Shown piece by piece: positions 6,438 to 6,942 of a stretch of 6,942 bases of DNA. Made by a program: the position numbers and the translations under genes. The stretch comes from Leptospiraceae bacterium UBA2033 (lineage in GTDB: Bacteria; Spirochaetota; Leptospiria; Leptospirales; Leptospiraceae): contig DDBL01000065.1 in assembly GCA_002333425.1 (NCBI GenBank), positions 877-7,818 on the forward strand. The letters are read 5' to 3'. The notes below the pieces were generated by a model that was given only the letters and a program-made list of their open reading frames with translations, ran no database searches and was not told the origin of the DNA. The first letter of the stretch is position 1; each line of letters begins with the position of its first letter.

Positions 6438-6857
6438 GAATTTATATATAAACTAAACGAAATACAAAAACCAGTTTTGTATCTACGCAAAATTTTAGAA
6501 GAGCGTAAGATTGATTTTCCCGTAATTCTTTTAACTGGTGAAATGGGTGCTGGCAAAACTACATTTACCGCTAATTTTGTACGTTCTTTTGATTCTAGTT
6601 TAAATCCAAATTCTCCCACATTCAATTTAATGAACGAATATAAAACTTCTAATTTTAGTATTTTCCATTTTGATTTGTATCGTTTAAAGTCTGCTTTAGA
6701 AATAGAGAATCTTGGTTTTGAAGAAATTTGGGGCAAACAAGGAATATCCGTCGTTGAATGGTGGCAGATTGCGAGTGATTATTTTGATAACTCCGCTATT
6801 GAAATCAGATTGGAAGTAGTGGATGAAGAAACTAGAAAGATGATAGTTGGGACTTGA
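6435..6857 (+). CDS. tsaE: TsaE, ATPase of the tRNA t6A37 biosynthesis complex
   Basis: The 140-residue protein, slightly shorter than the 153 residues of the E. coli enzyme, is a complete TsaE. It has Walker A GEMGAGKTT at residues 35-43 (Lys41), the family motif SPTFN at 60-64, HFDLYRL at 78-84 and VVEWW with Glu108, the conserved acidic residue before Trp109. TsaE is a small cytoplasmic P-loop ATPase that binds TsaB-TsaD and resets the complex making N6-threonylcarbamoyladenosine at position 37 of ANN-decoding tRNAs. It is essential in many bacteria. Translation appears to start at a TTG whose ribosome site lies within a TCGGTG repeat. tsaB, often adjacent in other genomes, is not seen within the window, and only repeat DNA follows to the right edge. 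It may share a transcript with hsp33, but the repeat-filled gap makes this uncertain. Confidence 0.94.
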   Translation: MEFIYKLNEIQKPVLYLRKILEERKIDFPVILLTGEMGAGKTTFTANFVRSFDSSLNPNSPTFNLMNEYKTSNFSIFHFDLYRLKSALEIENLGFEEIWGKQGISVVEWWQIASDYFDNSAIEIRLEVVDEETRKMIVGT

Positions 6858-6876
6858 TAAAAATTCTCTTTTTGAC

Positions 6877-6942
6877 AAATTAGAAATAACATGAGACTGG
6901 GGTTGTGTAAAAAGATTTGCCACAGAGGCACTGAGTCACAGA
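6877..6942 (+). repeat. Composite intergenic repeat, copy B (runs off the right edge)
   Basis: This begins 20 nt after the tsaE stop. The first part (6877-6912) resembles 5124-5160 in direct orientation. The second part contains TTTGCCACAGAGGCAC (6916-6931), the exact inverse of 5247-5262, then CTGAGTCACAGA at the edge. In this copy the two modules are contiguous, whereas in copy A they are about 75-85 bases apart and the second is reversed. The element continues beyond the window, so its true end is unknown. Confidence 0.65.

Noticed and set aside
6419..6736. 105-residue minus-strand open frame
   Set aside because: It is the opposite strand of tsaE, whose motifs are clear.
6872..6877. TTGACA after tsaE as a promoter for a gene beyond the right edge
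   Set aside because: No acceptable -10 hexamer lies 16-18 bases downstream, and the region is part of the repeat.
6696..6923. 75-residue minus-strand open frame
   Set aside because: It overlaps tsaE antisense and runs into the repeat at the right edge, with no coding features of its own.
5124..6942. CRISPR array or composite transposon around hsp33-tsaE
   Set aside because: The repeats are not regularly spaced, there is no transposase or integrase, and the enclosed genes are conserved chromosomal genes.

Overview
The window is an AT-rich stretch of chromosome that most resembles a Leptospira-type spirochaete. This is an inference from several signs taken together: the tRNA-Gly/tig/clpP/clpX layout, a receiver-PAS-PAS-HisKA_2 soluble kinase of a kind common in that genus, a lipoprotein with a relaxed spirochaetal lipobox, a tRNA without an encoded CCA end, and characteristic intergenic repeats. 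No database search was possible, so species is not assigned.

Left part (1-2321, all minus strand): a protein-quality-control block. Read in the direction of transcription it is tRNA-Gly(GCC), trigger factor (tig), ClpP protease and the start of ClpX, which runs off the left edge. The tig stop and clpP start are 3 nt apart, and clpP and clpX are 31 nt apart, so the three protein genes look like one operon. The tRNA sits 44 nt upstream of tig with no obvious terminator between and may share its transcript. Trigger factor handles nascent chains at the ribosome, and ClpXP degrades proteins that fail to fold or are tagged.

Middle (2392-5032, minus strand): a 607-residue cytoplasmic sensor kinase that starts with a receiver domain and ends with a HisKA_2/HATPase core, preceded by a good sigma70-like promoter. 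Upstream of it is a GDSL/SGNH esterase predicted to be a lipoprotein. Neither shows a functional link to its neighbours.

Right part (5033-6942, plus strand): Hsp33, a redox-activated holdase with its four zinc cysteines at 232/234/265/268, and TsaE, the ATPase of the tRNA t6A pathway, which appears to use a TTG start. The gaps around these two genes, unlike those in the clp block, are full of dispersed-repeat-like DNA: a composite element on both sides of the hsp33-tsaE pair, a roughly 144-bp imperfect palindrome after hsp33, and a triple TCGGTG repeat that directly supplies the apparent ribosome binding site of tsaE.

The genes are all conserved housekeeping or signalling families and I see no convincing new multi-gene system. 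The most unusual material is the intergenic repeats, especially the one that has become the translation-initiation region of tsaE, and a tRNA-Gly with C instead of U at T-loop position 55.
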